This document shows positions 7,431-16,797 of a stretch of 34,919 nt of DNA, one piece after another (position 1 is the stretch's first letter; the number at the start of each line of letters is the position of its first letter). A model generated the notes under the pieces. The model was not told the DNA's origin, did not search any database, and worked only from the letters and a program-made list of their open reading frames with translations. The stretch is from Terriglobia bacterium (GTDB lineage Bacteria; Acidobacteriota; Terriglobia; Bryobacterales; Bryobacteraceae). The position numbers were made by a program, and so were the translations under genes. Location: NCBI GenBank assembly GCA_020073365.1, contig JAIQFL010000092.1, positions 1-34,919 on the forward strand. Direction: 5' to 3'.

Positions 7431-10370
7431 TTAAGGCCTGCCGGGCTGAACCCGCGCCTTCAACTCTTCGAACCAGTTGAGGACAACGCGAATCTCAGAG
7501 GCGCTATACGCCGGAGGTCCCTCCGGCTCCGACGAGTCGATCAGGCCTACGAACCTGCCATCCGGCAGGACGTCGTATGCCCTCGCCTGTGTGTTCAAAC
7601 GATTCGCGGTAATCCTGAACGGTGACGTAACAGGCGCGCCAAAGGTCAGCCCGTCATGAGCGGTCACTCGAACCGTCGCTAACTGAACTAAGGCAGCACC
7701 CGGGACATACATCAACTCCCTTCCATCCGGGGACCACACGGGATGGAAATCAATCAGCATCTTTGGCGCCTGGTAGATCGCGCCCGTGGGCGGAAACGGC
7801 TGCGCGAACACTCCGCGATCCGGCGACACCAACGGGCGATCGTTCCCCCCTGAAAGTGAGTATGCGATCCAGCGGCCGTCCGGTGAGAATGTTGCACCAA
7901 TCATCCGCTGCGATCTCACATCCAATGGCCGCAGCCTGCCATCTTGCACGGACAGTGTCCAAAGCGTAAACTCCGAGCCTTTCTCTTGCGAGAGTAGAAT
8001 CCAACGTCTGTCGGGTGACCACGACTCCGGGATGAGGGACCCGCCATCTTGCGCTCCAGCCAGCCGCTCCGCTCGGCCGGTTCCATCCACTCGCTGCACA
8101 TAGATCGCCTTCTCCCCGCCTCGATCAGACTGAAAGGCAACACGCGTTCCGTCAGGCGACCAGATCGGATATCGGTTCCTCCCTTCCATCGTGAGGCGCT
8201 GTAGGGCGGACTTCTCCGGCAGCCGGCAAATCCAGACGGCAGCCTCCTTCCCGTCGTCCGTCCCGACCGCCAGGCGGGTGCCGTCTCGCGAGGCGCGAGT
8301 GTACACATATGGACCGGGAGGAATTGGCAAACGCGTCACCACGCCCGCGCGATCGGACAGTGCAATCGTCCGCTCCGAAGTTCCCGCAGTCACAGGCCCC
8401 GGAATGTAAAACAGGTGGCCATTGTTCGAGACCGCGAACTGGGCTCCGCCACTAAAACCCTCTGCCGTTCGTCTCACACCCTGCACCACAGCTACGGCTT
8501 GGCCACTCATGCGGCCGCGGCTCACGTCGAAGGGAACGGCGAATAGGACGCCGCCCCGGACATACAACAGGTGACCGGTTGGAATGTATCGAGCCGCGCT
8601 TCCTCCCTCGAAAACCGTCTTCCGCTCGCGCGACTCGAGGGACTGAACGACGACGCGAGCCGTATCCCACCGAGACGGTCCTTCGGCGGTCTTAGCGATC
8701 GTAAATAACAGAGTATTTCCATCGGGCAGGATCTGAGGACCATCGGCTTCCTCGCCGGCTTCCACAGTTGCGAGTTGTTGCGGCGCCCCACGGCCATTCG
8801 CAGGGCATCGGACGATCCCCTTGGCGCCTTGCCCAATCAGGATCCCGCTTTGGTCCCATGTCATGCCGAGGACGTTGTCCGAGCGGCAGACGGGGACAGG
8901 GGCGCCGCCGCTAATCTCCATGCGCTTAATGCCGCCATACTCGCCGAACCACGCGGCCAGAGAGCGGCCATCGGGCGAGAATGCCGTTTGGCTGACGAAA
9001 GTCCCGGAGGAGAGGAGAGGCCGCGCATCCAGTTCACTAAGTTCACGAAGGAACGCCCGGCCATTGCTGTGGTAAACCAGTCGCGAACCGTCCGGCGACA
9101 CCGCAATAACGATCCGCGCCATGATCATCAACTGACCATCGAACTTCGAGAGCGCAAACCGCACAATGGGCGCCCGCGAAGGGGAAGGCCAGCGGCTCCA
9201 AAGCAGGCCACAAGCGAGAATTCCTGCCGCCACAGCGGCGAGCATCCACCGTCGATCTCGGTCGCGCACCGCACTGGGCGGAGCGAGTGAAGCCGCCTGG
9301 TCAAGCACGTAGACCAGAGTCGCTGCATCCGCAACGCGCCGCGTTCGATCCTTCTCCAGGCACCGCTGCAGCAGTGTCCGTGCAGCGGGTGGGACTGAGG
9401 ACGGCAGGTTCTCGAAGCTGGGCTGGCTTTGCAAAACGCTCTCGAGGGTATCCTTGACGTCTGCGCCGGCAAAGGCGCGCGTCCCCGTGAGCATTTCGAA
9501 AAGCACGCACCCGAACGCCCATATGTCAGTTCGCTTGTCCACACCCTTGCCGAGCGCCTGCTCGGGTGACATGTATGCTGGCGTGCCGAGAATTCCTCCG
9601 TCGGCGCTCATTGCCGGGGACGGCGCGTTGGTGGGTAACTTCGGCGATGCGCTCGAAGAATCCGTCGCACCTGGCTCGTCGTTCAGTTTTGCAAGTCCAA
9701 AGTCCAGCACTTTCAGCGGGCCTTCGTCCGGCGCCTTTAGATTGGCCGGTTTGAGATCGCGATGAACGATCCCCCGCTCATGAGCGGCCTGCAGCGCCAC
9801 CGCGATCTGCCGCGCAATCGACAGCGCCTCCTCCACCCGAATGGGACCCCCCGCGAGGCGATCCGCCAGCGTGGGACCTTCCACCAACTCGAGCACCAGT
9901 GCGTACACACCGTCCGATTCTTCCAGGCCATGGATGCCCGCGATATTGGGGTGATTGAGAGAGGCCAACACTTGCGCTTCGCGCTTGAAGCGCTCCACTC
10001 TGTCGCGGGCGAAGGCGAACGATCTCGGGAGCATTTTGAGCGCAACATCGCGGTGGAGCTGGACATCGTGCGCACGATAAACCTCGCCCATGCCGCCGCG
10101 GCCCAACAGGGTTCCGAAACGAAAGTGTCCCGCGAAAATTCGCCCTTCTTGGAAGCGGCCTGCAGCGCCGCCATCCAACAGAATGGTCCCTTCTGCGTCG
10201 CCAGAGAGCATCCGTTGAACTTCAGCGATCAGGCGCCGATCTCCCCCAGAGGACTGATCGATAAAGCGCTCGCGATCGGCGGGCGCTAGTTCGATGGCGG
10301 ACTCGAAAATCTCGCGGATCCTGCGAAATTCGTCCGGGCCCAGTATGCCGACCGGTTGCGGCTGGTTCAT
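7431..10370 (-). CDS. Ser/Thr protein kinase with membrane helix and PD40 propeller (kinase E)
   Basis: A 979-residue membrane sensor kinase. Numbered from Met at 10370, the Hanks-type domain has the glycine loop GRGGMGEVY (90-98), Lys112 in VALKMLP, catalytic HRDLKPAN (203-210, Asp205), DFG at 223-225 and the MSPEQ activation-segment end near 267-271. A single membrane helix at about 375-392 is followed by a long TolB/PD40 propeller with repeated SPDG turns, expected outside the membrane. It should phosphorylate Ser/Thr in response to something bound by the propeller. The open frame extends to 10490, but ATG 10370 is preferred: GAGG lies 8 bases upstream, and the longer start would run into the promoter of the divergent sigma gene. 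It is the only kinase in this locus and is distinct from the four tandem ones (its N-terminus and activation loop differ). Confidence 0.92.
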   Translation of the reverse strand: MNQPQPVGILGPDEFRRIREIFESAIELAPADRERFIDQSSGGDRRLIAEVQRMLSGDAEGTILLDGGAAGRFQEGRIFAGHFRFGTLLGRGGMGEVYRAHDVQLHRDVALKMLPRSFAFARDRVERFKREAQVLASLNHPNIAGIHGLEESDGVYALVLELVEGPTLADRLAGGPIRVEEALSIARQIAVALQAAHERGIVHRDLKPANLKAPDEGPLKVLDFGLAKLNDEPGATDSSSASPKLPTNAPSPAMSADGGILGTPAYMSPEQALGKGVDKRTDIWAFGCVLFEMLTGTRAFAGADVKDTLESVLQSQPSFENLPSSVPPAARTLLQRCLEKDRTRRVADAATLVYVLDQAASLAPPSAVRDRDRRWMLAAVAAGILACGLLWSRWPSPSRAPIVRFALSKFDGQLMIMARIVIAVSPDGSRLVYHSNGRAFLRELSELDARPLLSSGTFVSQTAFSPDGRSLAAWFGEYGGIKRMEISGGAPVPVCRSDNVLGMTWDQSGILIGQGAKGIVRCPANGRGAPQQLATVEAGEEADGPQILPDGNTLLFTIAKTAEGPSRWDTARVVVQSLESRERKTVFEGGSAARYIPTGHLLYVRGGVLFAVPFDVSRGRMSGQAVAVVQGVRRTAEGFSGGAQFAVSNNGHLFYIPGPVTAGTSERTIALSDRAGVVTRLPIPPGPYVYTRASRDGTRLAVGTDDGKEAAVWICRLPEKSALQRLTMEGRNRYPIWSPDGTRVAFQSDRGGEKAIYVQRVDGTGRAERLAGAQDGGSLIPESWSPDRRWILLSQEKGSEFTLWTLSVQDGRLRPLDVRSQRMIGATFSPDGRWIAYSLSGGNDRPLVSPDRGVFAQPFPPTGAIYQAPKMLIDFHPVWSPDGRELMYVPGAALVQLATVRVTAHDGLTFGAPVTSPFRITANRLNTQARAYDVLPDGRFVGLIDSSEPEGPPAYSASEIRVVLNWFEELKARVQPGRP

Positions 10371-10411
10371 CGCAATAGCCTCGCTGGCTCCGTCCATGAG
10401 CGTGCTGCGGA

Positions 10412-10441
10412 TTGAACGTCGAAAGGAGCAGCACTTATAAT
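10412..10441 (+). promoter_or_regulatory. predicted sigma70-type promoter of the sigma-ankyrin pair
   Basis: TTGAAC (10412-10417) and a perfect TATAAT (10436-10441) are separated by 18 bases. The transcription start should fall near 10448, between the two possible ATGs of the sigma gene. This favours ATG 10468 unless the message is leaderless. A housekeeping-type promoter rather than an ECF-type one suggests the sigma gene is not only self-driven. Confidence 0.55.
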
Positions 10442-10467
10442 AACGGATGCCCGCTGCTCCGCGTATC

Positions 10468-11052
10468 ATGACACCCCCGGAAGAAATCACGGTTTGGCTC
10501 GCACGCTGGCGGGAGGGCGACCAGCACGCGCGGGATCAGGTTTTCGACGTCGTGCACTCACGGCTGCGGCAGATTGCGGCGAACCTGCTACAGGGCCAAC
10601 GGGGCGATCATACACTGGAGCCTAACGCCCTTGTGAACGAGTTGTGCATCCGCCTATTCGGAAGTCAGAAGATCAATTACAACGACCGGGGACACTTCTT
10701 CGCTGTCGCCGCGCAAACGATGCGGCGGATCCTCATCGACCATGCACGCGCCGGGTTGGCCGAGAAACGCGGCGGCGAACAGCAGCGCGTCAGCCTCTCG
10801 GGCGTCGATGGCCTGGCGCCTGTACCGCTCGATGAGGACATGCTCGCCCTCGACGCGGCATTATCGAAGCTTGCCACGCTGGATCCTCGGGCCGCGCAGG
10901 TAGTGGAGTTGCGATTCTTCGGCGGTTTGGAAGAAGACCAGGTGGCCGAAGTGCTGGGCGTGTCCACGATTACGGTCAAACGGGATTGGAAGGCCGCCCG
11001 GGCCTGGTTGGCCGGCCAACTCAGCCCCGCTAACCGCACTTCGCGGTTTTGA
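10468..11052 (+). CDS. ECF-type RNA polymerase sigma factor (sigma 1)
   Basis: A 194-residue sigma factor of the Sigma70_ECF/PF07638-like group, which directs RNA polymerase to a set of stress or signal genes. Region 2 spans about residues 10-95 (WLARWREGDQHARDQVF, LEPNALVNELCIRLF, then FFAVAAQTMRRILIDHARA, the core-binding and -10 reading helices). Region 4 spans about 125-185 (LATLDPRAAQVVELRFFGG, EDQVAEVLGVSTITVKRDW, the helix-turn-helix for the -35). The frame opens at ATG 10447, but the predicted transcription start near 10448 favours ATG 10468. No anti-sigma gene is adjacent. The ankyrin gene follows after 49 bases with a strong ribosome binding site, so the two form an operon. A divergent kinase-propeller gene shares the upstream region. 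A broken copy of its 3' end lies at 29,839. Confidence 0.9.
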   Translation: MTPPEEITVWLARWREGDQHARDQVFDVVHSRLRQIAANLLQGQRGDHTLEPNALVNELCIRLFGSQKINYNDRGHFFAVAAQTMRRILIDHARAGLAEKRGGEQQRVSLSGVDGLAPVPLDEDMLALDAALSKLATLDPRAAQVVELRFFGGLEEDQVAEVLGVSTITVKRDWKAARAWLAGQLSPANRTSRF

Positions 11053-11101
11053 TACTCGCCGCTCGTTTTTTCCGTTAATCCCAGTAGGAGGGATTTAAAG
11101 G

Positions 11102-13105
11102 ATGAGAGTTTTCCTGTCAATAGCCGTCACCGCAATCTGGTGCATGAAGCCTGCAATCTGTCCGGCTCAAACGCCGGTGAGCGAACGTTTTTACCAGGCT
11201 ATTCGCAATGACAATTCGGTAGATCTGAGGACTCTGGTGGAAAGTCAAGACGTGAACGCCAAAGATTCACGCGGCGCCACCCCGCTGATGTACGCCGCAG
11301 CGTTCGGCAATGCCCGGCAGATGAAGCTCCTTCTGGAGTCGGGCGCCGACGTGAACGCGCAAAACGCTTTCCATGCGACAGCACTCATTTGGGCCGGCGG
11401 TGATGCGGTCAAGTCTCGAATCCTGATCGAGCACGGCGCCGGCGTAAACGTCCGTACGCAGCAAGAGCGAACACCCCTAATGGCGGCCGCCCAACGAAAC
11501 GGCAACGCCGATCTGGTCCGTCTGCTGCTCGAAAAGGGCGCGGACGTGAAGACTCCCGGCGATACGACGCTGATCCCAGCCGCTCAGTCCGGAGACGTCG
11601 AGATCATGCGGATGCTCATTGAAAGCGGCGCCAACGTGAATTGTGTTTCTCCGCGTCTGGGAGAAACGCCGCTGATGTACGCTGCTGCGTCCGGAAACGT
11701 GGAGGCGGTCCGTTTGCTACTGGCGAAGGGCGCGACCCCCAACGCAGCGCTGAATATCGTGACCGCGGTGCGCGGTGGCTCCACCCTGGACATGGGCATC
11801 GGCAAGCAGACTCCGCTCATGTGGGCCGCCCCCACGGGATCGCCAGAACTCATCCGGGCTTTGATAAACGCGGGCGCAAACGTGAATGCGAAGGATATCC
11901 GAGGGATGTCGCCCCTGATGCTCGCAGTCGCGTCGGAGAACCAGGATCTCGCTGTTGTGAGGATTCTTCTGCAATCGGGCGCCAATGTCAACGCGCGCAG
12001 CGGGCGCGGCGAGACGGTGCTCGATTGGGCCAGGAAATTCGGCAGCCGTCCGGTGATTGCGGCGCTGCAAAATGCCGGCGCGTCGGAAGGCGCACCCTAT
12101 CAAGCTCCTCCGGCGCCTGACCGAAGTACGACGCGGGATACTGCGAAGGCGGTCGAGCAGAGCATCGCGCTCCTCCAGCGTTCCAGCGCCGAATTCTTCA
12201 AGCAGAGCGGATGTGTGGGGTGTCATCATCAGGACGTGACCGCGTTCGCCGTCCGGGCAGCAAGGACCGCCGGCATACCATTGGACGAGGCCGCCGCGCG
12301 TGAGCGCCTGAATGTCATGAAGTCTATCCTCGGGTCGGCGCAGGAACTCCAACTTCAGGGTTTCGTCGAGGCCATCAGTCTTCAGACGAATCATTTGGCG
12401 GGCCTTTGGGCCTCCGGGTACAGCCCTGACACAGTGACCGATGCCGCTGTGGTCAGCGTAGTAGCAGGGCAATATGCCGACGGGCACTGGCATCGATACG
12501 TCGGCGCGGTCCGGTCCCCCACGGCGGAAAGTGACATCGTAGGGACCGCCGAAGCTGTGCTGGCTCTCGAGCACTACGGCATCCCGGCCCGGGCAGCCGA
12601 GATCAGGGAACGCGTGACACGCGCCTCTGCCTGGCTACAAAAAGCAACGCCACGCAACACCTATCAACATGCTCTACAATTGCTTGCTCTTTCCGCGGCA
12701 GGCGTCGGGAAAGATGCAGTCAAGAGGGTGGCAGATTCGCTGGTTGCCCAACAGCGGAGCGATGGCGGGTGGGCAGGCAACCCAAATCTCGGCAGCGACG
12801 CGCATTCCACCGGGGTGGCCCTGCATGCCCTGCGCGAGACCGGGTTCCTGAGCGCCGCCGACCTGGCGCATCGCCGTGGTGTTCAATATCTGCTGAGCAC
12901 CCAGTATCCAGACGGCTCCTGGTACGTTCGGAGCCGCGCCGCTGAACTACAGCCATATTTCCAGAGCGGCTTTCCTTTCGAACACGATCAATGGATTTCG
13001 GCCGCCGCAACAGGATGGGCCGCGGAGGCTCTTGCCCGGAGCATCGAATCTCCCGCGGAGGGACTGCGTGAAGCGCATGCGAAGGAACAACCGGAGGGAA
13101 GATGA
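11102..13105 (+). CDS. secreted ankyrin-repeat protein with CxxCH site and terpenoid-cyclase-like toroid (ankyrin 1)
   Basis: 667 residues in three parts. After a Sec signal peptide (to about Ala22, PAICPAQ), residues 26-330 hold about eight ankyrin repeats (GATPLMYAAAFGNARQMKLL, SGADVNAQ and so on), a protein-binding surface. Residues 371-375 are Cys-Val-Gly-Cys-His, a c-type haem attachment motif, with two neighbouring His. The C-terminal half (about 380-655) carries squalene-cyclase/prenyltransferase-type repeats (QYADGHW, QRSDGGWAGN, QYPDGSWYV), forming an alpha-toroid; the DxDD motif of active squalene cyclases is not seen, so binding rather than catalysis is likely. AGGAGGG (11086-11092) lies 9 bases before the ATG. 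It is probably co-transcribed with sigma 1. The whole architecture recurs in ankyrin 2, and a decayed copy lies at 30,039. Haem binding is inferred from the motif only. Confidence 0.85.
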   Translation: MRVFLSIAVTAIWCMKPAICPAQTPVSERFYQAIRNDNSVDLRTLVESQDVNAKDSRGATPLMYAAAFGNARQMKLLLESGADVNAQNAFHATALIWAGGDAVKSRILIEHGAGVNVRTQQERTPLMAAAQRNGNADLVRLLLEKGADVKTPGDTTLIPAAQSGDVEIMRMLIESGANVNCVSPRLGETPLMYAAASGNVEAVRLLLAKGATPNAALNIVTAVRGGSTLDMGIGKQTPLMWAAPTGSPELIRALINAGANVNAKDIRGMSPLMLAVASENQDLAVVRILLQSGANVNARSGRGETVLDWARKFGSRPVIAALQNAGASEGAPYQAPPAPDRSTTRDTAKAVEQSIALLQRSSAEFFKQSGCVGCHHQDVTAFAVRAARTAGIPLDEAAARERLNVMKSILGSAQELQLQGFVEAISLQTNHLAGLWASGYSPDTVTDAAVVSVVAGQYADGHWHRYVGAVRSPTAESDIVGTAEAVLALEHYGIPARAAEIRERVTRASAWLQKATPRNTYQHALQLLALSAAGVGKDAVKRVADSLVAQQRSDGGWAGNPNLGSDAHSTGVALHALRETGFLSAADLAHRRGVQYLLSTQYPDGSWYVRSRAAELQPYFQSGFPFEHDQWISAAATGWAAEALARSIESPAEGLREAHAKEQPEGR

Positions 13106-13589
13106 TCGCGCGTGGCCAGAGGCTTGGACCGCCGGCGGATGGATCCCCGCTGACGCGTTGTGTTTACAGGCTCGGAGGACTCGGCCCGCCGGCGAGCTCT
13201 CGATGGTGGGTCTACGGAGACTTCCGTTTCCGTTCTTCACGCAGCCTGCTGCCTACGAGTCTGCGGCTGTTTTCACTTGGGCAACTGCGCAACTCGCCGT
13301 TCTGTTCAGACTCCTGACGGCGCGGTGGGACGCGGCATAGGTGTCCAGGTGGATTTTGGTGTCGTAGCCCGGCTTTTCATGGCCTTGCCCTTGCGGGGCT
13401 TTCGATTGACGGCCAGCCGCGCTTCTAGCGCCCATCTGTGGCTGATGATTGCTCTACGTCTGTACGTCCGTAGCCGTGACGTTGTGCAGCCACACCTGAA
13501 GGCACAGTTTTCCAGGGATCCCCCGTCAAACAGACTATTTATTTAGGCGGAAGCTGCTGACGCAGCCCCACTTTTCGCGGGATAGATGG

Positions 13590-13945
13590 TCAAACGATCC
13601 GAGTGTACTGTGAAAGAACAACCTGCCAAATGCCCTTGCGTTTCACCCAAACGCGTGTGTACCTGAAGGTGCCGCTCACGTCGCGTTCTCCTCGCTTGCC
13701 TTTGTTGACCGTCACCCCGACCACAACGACGTGAAACCACACATGGCGTCCATCCGAATCGGCAAAGCTGCCCTGGCTCCTTGGCAGACCGTCCGGCGTG
13801 GCCGGCTCCCAGGAGCCGCCCGAAACCGGGGTCCGACAAGTTCGGTGACGCTACACTCACCCTACGCCGATATCCGCAAACGGAATCAGGGTGGGTGCGA
13901 CGTTCCCTTTGATGATGATTTCTCAGCGATCCGCGAGCATCACGG
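13590..13945 (-). pseudogene. decayed SnoaL/DUF4440-like gene
   Basis: On the minus strand the frame ending TGA at 13592-13590 reads FADSDGRHVWFHVVVV, then GTFRYTRVWVKRKGIWQVVL, then a short tail. This is the final beta-strand set of an NTF2-like/DUF4440 protein (compare VKRNGIWKIAHFQ in the lipoprotein at 2209). Going upstream, this frame is closed by a TAG. A neighbouring frame then reads EIIIKGNVAPTLIPFADIGVG, which also looks like real coding sequence. The gene therefore appears frameshifted and lacks a start. The 5' border is approximate. Confidence 0.45.
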
Positions 13946-13950
13946 GCGGG

Positions 13951-13972
13951 CTCACCTGGATCTCCAGGTGAG
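13951..13972. repeat. 22-base near-perfect palindrome
   Basis: Two 10-base arms (CTCACCTGGA and TCCAGGTGAG) are exact reverse complements separated by TC. The element lies 36 bases beyond the stop of the four-kinase operon. No T-run follows on either strand, so it is not a typical intrinsic terminator. It could be an operator, a 3' RNA-stabilising hairpin or a relic. Confidence 0.5.
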
Positions 13973-14007
13973 GCGCGCCTGGCCCGCTCTATGCTGATTG
14001 CCTACGG

Positions 14008-16797
14008 TTATTTCACTTTCAACAACGCGGGCCAGTTCACGATCACGTTCAATGGCTGCGGGCTATCCGATGGAGCGTTGATCAGGAAGCGTTGACCATC
14101 TGATGCAGTATCGTAGCTCTCCGCGGTACTGTTCGCGCCGAAGCCTGGTGGCATCGGGAACAGTTCACGGGGAGCTGACGGTTCTACAGATTGCGCTCCC
14201 AATTTCAGCGTCGACACCATCAATTTGCGGTCACGCGAAACATAGAACAACTCGATTCCAGCGGCACGCGATTGCGGACCCCATTGAGGAAACGCGCCGC
14301 CTCCGGTGGAGACAAGGAACTTTTGGCCCGATTCAGGGAAGGCCCGGACGTAAACCTCGTACCGGCCGGACTCGTCCGACTGGTAAGCCACCCAGCGAAC
14401 GTCGGGAGAGAAGCGTCCCCGATCTTGGTTAAAGGGTTCTCGTGCGAACGGCCGCGGTTTCGCGCCAGGCGCAAGTTTCCCGTCAGGTGTTACCGCCAAG
14501 GTCCATAAATCCGTCCCGGTTTCTGGTGCACGCTGATTGTAAATAACGGAACGTCCATCACGTGACCAATCATTGACTCGCAGCACGTCCTGCGACTCCA
14601 AGACTCGCTCCTCACTGCCAGTGCCGTCTGTACGGACGCGAAATATGTTAAACGGAGCGCCGCCGGAATATAGAATGGTCCGCCCATCCGGAGACCAGAC
14701 GGGCAGGATGTGAATGCCACGGCCCGAAGTGAGACGGCTGGCCACACCGCGACCCGTTTCCAAAATCCAGAGGTCAGGCGTTCTGCCAGAGCGGGTCGTG
14801 GCAACCCGCCGGCCGTCCGGTGAGATGCGGTTAGAGTTGTACGGGCCAGGTTCGCCAAGCGAGCTAATCTCCTTCCCCGTGCGGTCGAACCATTTGAACT
14901 GTCGCAAAGGAGGAGATGTGGCGTACAGCAGCACGTTGCCGCCGGCCTGTACGTCGAAGACAGGATCCGCCAGTGAACTTGACTCTCCCATTAACCGGAG
15001 CTCGTCGGGGTCAAATTGCTGTGCAAACAGCGTCGTCCCGGCTATCCAGATTAGATAGTGCTTTCCATCGCCGAACGTAACGCACGAGGCGCCAGTTTGG
15101 CTCGTGCTTGGCGTATTCTCGGCACTAAGCAACCGCATTCGCTCTGCCGGCTTTTTGAGGGAACCCGCGTAGACGCCTGCGGATTGCAAGCCCTGAACTG
15201 TATATAAGAAGCGCCCGCCAGAAAGTATCTGCGGATTCGAAAAATTGAGGTCGCCGTGCGAACGATCCAAATCCTTGACCTGTGAAGGCGTACCGCCGGA
15301 ATCCGGTACCTGGAACAGGCCAGCCTCTCGAATTGAGAACAAAATGCGACCATCGACGGCCCAGGACCCGCCCCAGAATACGCCGTTGATTTCGCAGATT
15401 TTTGACGCCGTTTCGCGTGACAGATCGAATCGTTGCAGCACGCCACCGGCGGAAAAAGCAACCGATCTGCTGTCGGGGGACCAGAATGGATTGCCAGCTC
15501 CCTCAGTCCCCGGCAGAAGTCGCGCGGTTGCCGCTTCGAGCGGGCGGATCCATAGCCCGGACTTTCCCTTGACGACACCCGCGAAGACCGCCATCCGACC
15601 GTCCGGCGACACGTTAAAGCCCCCGGCAAAACCCGAGCCCGCTAAAAGGCTCCCGCCCTCTGGCGCAACGATCTGGAAGCGGATCACGCGATCATCAGCA
15701 ACAGGCTGGCGAAAGTGCGTCGCTGCCCAAACACCCATCGAGGCCAGGATCAGCGCGCAGGCAATTCCGATCCAGACGCGACCATTGGCTTTGACAGTAA
15801 CGGGCTGTTCCAGCGCCCAAGTAAGGGCGCGCCTCAGATCGAGCGCGTTTTGAAACCGGTCCTCTGGATTCTTCGCGAGGCAGGTATTGACCACTCGTTC
15901 CAGCGGCGGAGCGAGATTGAGGGGCGCCGGTTCTCGTTCCAGAATCGCCGCAATCACGCTGGCCGCGCTCTGCCCCTCGAACGCCCATTTTCCGGAGAGC
16001 ATCTCGTAGAGGACGCAGCCAAAAGAGAAAAGATCACTGCGCGCGTCAGCCTGCTTCCCGTGCAACTGCTCGGGCGACATGTATTGCAGCGTCCCGATAA
16101 TCTGCCCCTCACGCGTGAGCCCGGCTGTCAGCGTAGCATCGGCCTGATCGAGCGAACCGCTTTCCCGGGCCAGTCCGAAATCGAGCAGCTTGACTCCCTG
16201 CTTCGTCAGGAGAATGTTCGCCGGCTTGAGATCGCGATGCACGATGCCCTTCCGGTGAGCAGTATCCAGGGCATCCAGGATTTGGCTTGCGTATTCGGCA
16301 GCCTGGTGCAATGGATACGGACCGCGCAAGGGAGCGCCTTCGAGGAACTCCATCACTAGGTAGTTGGGTCCAACGTCGTGGATCGTGCAGATGTTCGGAT
16401 GGCTCAGGGAGGCAATCACTCGCGCTTCGCGCTCAAAGCGTTCGCTGAACTTTGCCGCAGAGACCTTGATCGCTACCTGCCGGTTCAGTCGCGTATCGGT
16501 GGCACGGTAAACTTCGCCCATACCGCCGGCTGCGAGAAAGGTTTCTATGCGATAAGGCCCCAGAGATTGTCCCGGTTGCAGCGGCGTAGGAGAGTCGATC
16601 AGTTGTGAAGCCGCTCGCGCTGCCCATGGCTCGCAGCCAGCGCTTTTCTCGTGATTTGCGAGCAGAGACGACACTTCACGTCGCAAGTCGCTGTCGCCGC
16701 GGCACGCCTGGCGCACGTATGCATCGCGCTGGGCAGATTCCTGCTGTAACGCCTGGTGAAATATTTCCTCTACGCGCGGCCGATCGCCCGGCTTCAT
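14008..16797 (-). CDS. Ser/Thr protein kinase with PD40 propeller (kinase D)
   Basis: A 929-residue transmembrane kinase, last gene of the four-kinase run. The N-terminal about 75 residues (EEIFHQALQQESAQRDAYV and on) form a helical region shared by all four. The catalytic domain has GGMGEVYRA (91-99), Lys111 in VAIKVSA, HRDLKPAN (187-194, Asp189), DFG 206-208 and MSPEQ near 240-244. A membrane helix at about 341-361 leads into a propeller with SPDG blades (NVSPDGRMAVFAG, FWSPDSRSVAFS, RISPDGRRVATT). Its ATG overlaps the stop of kinase C in an ATGA, so it is translationally coupled to that gene. Its kinase half is nearly the same as that of kinase B, whereas its propeller pairs with that of kinase C. 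All residues needed for catalysis are present. Confidence 0.93.
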   Translation of the reverse strand: MKPGDRPRVEEIFHQALQQESAQRDAYVRQACRGDSDLRREVSSLLANHEKSAGCEPWAARAASQLIDSPTPLQPGQSLGPYRIETFLAAGGMGEVYRATDTRLNRQVAIKVSAAKFSERFEREARVIASLSHPNICTIHDVGPNYLVMEFLEGAPLRGPYPLHQAAEYASQILDALDTAHRKGIVHRDLKPANILLTKQGVKLLDFGLARESGSLDQADATLTAGLTREGQIIGTLQYMSPEQLHGKQADARSDLFSFGCVLYEMLSGKWAFEGQSAASVIAAILEREPAPLNLAPPLERVVNTCLAKNPEDRFQNALDLRRALTWALEQPVTVKANGRVWIGIACALILASMGVWAATHFRQPVADDRVIRFQIVAPEGGSLLAGSGFAGGFNVSPDGRMAVFAGVVKGKSGLWIRPLEAATARLLPGTEGAGNPFWSPDSRSVAFSAGGVLQRFDLSRETASKICEINGVFWGGSWAVDGRILFSIREAGLFQVPDSGGTPSQVKDLDRSHGDLNFSNPQILSGGRFLYTVQGLQSAGVYAGSLKKPAERMRLLSAENTPSTSQTGASCVTFGDGKHYLIWIAGTTLFAQQFDPDELRLMGESSSLADPVFDVQAGGNVLLYATSPPLRQFKWFDRTGKEISSLGEPGPYNSNRISPDGRRVATTRSGRTPDLWILETGRGVASRLTSGRGIHILPVWSPDGRTILYSGGAPFNIFRVRTDGTGSEERVLESQDVLRVNDWSRDGRSVIYNQRAPETGTDLWTLAVTPDGKLAPGAKPRPFAREPFNQDRGRFSPDVRWVAYQSDESGRYEVYVRAFPESGQKFLVSTGGGAFPQWGPQSRAAGIELFYVSRDRKLMVSTLKLGAQSVEPSAPRELFPMPPGFGANSTAESYDTASDGQRFLINAPSDSPQPLNVIVNWPALLKVK

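Larger units (their letters stand above)
13106..14007 (+). other. long gene-poor stretch with decayed coding DNA
   Basis: No intact gene is supported over about 900 bases. The first 40 bases or so after the ankyrin stop are similar to the segment after the decayed ankyrin copy (31,199-31,240), so they belonged to the duplicated unit. 13,250-13,540 has short frames without a recognised family. 13,590-13,945 contains a decayed SnoaL/DUF4440-like gene on the minus strand, and 13,951-13,972 a near-perfect palindrome; both are listed separately. Confidence 0.5.

Noticed and set aside
11717..12574. Long open frame on the minus strand inside ankyrin 1
   Set aside because: It mirrors the strongly coded ankyrin frame, has Arg/Gly/His-rich composition with no family signal, and is explained by GC-rich codon bias.
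13253..13435. Possible transposase fragment on the minus strand (GYDTKIHL segment)
   Set aside because: The frame is 60 codons, no DDE motif or inverted repeats were found, and the similarity to any transposase is only an impression.
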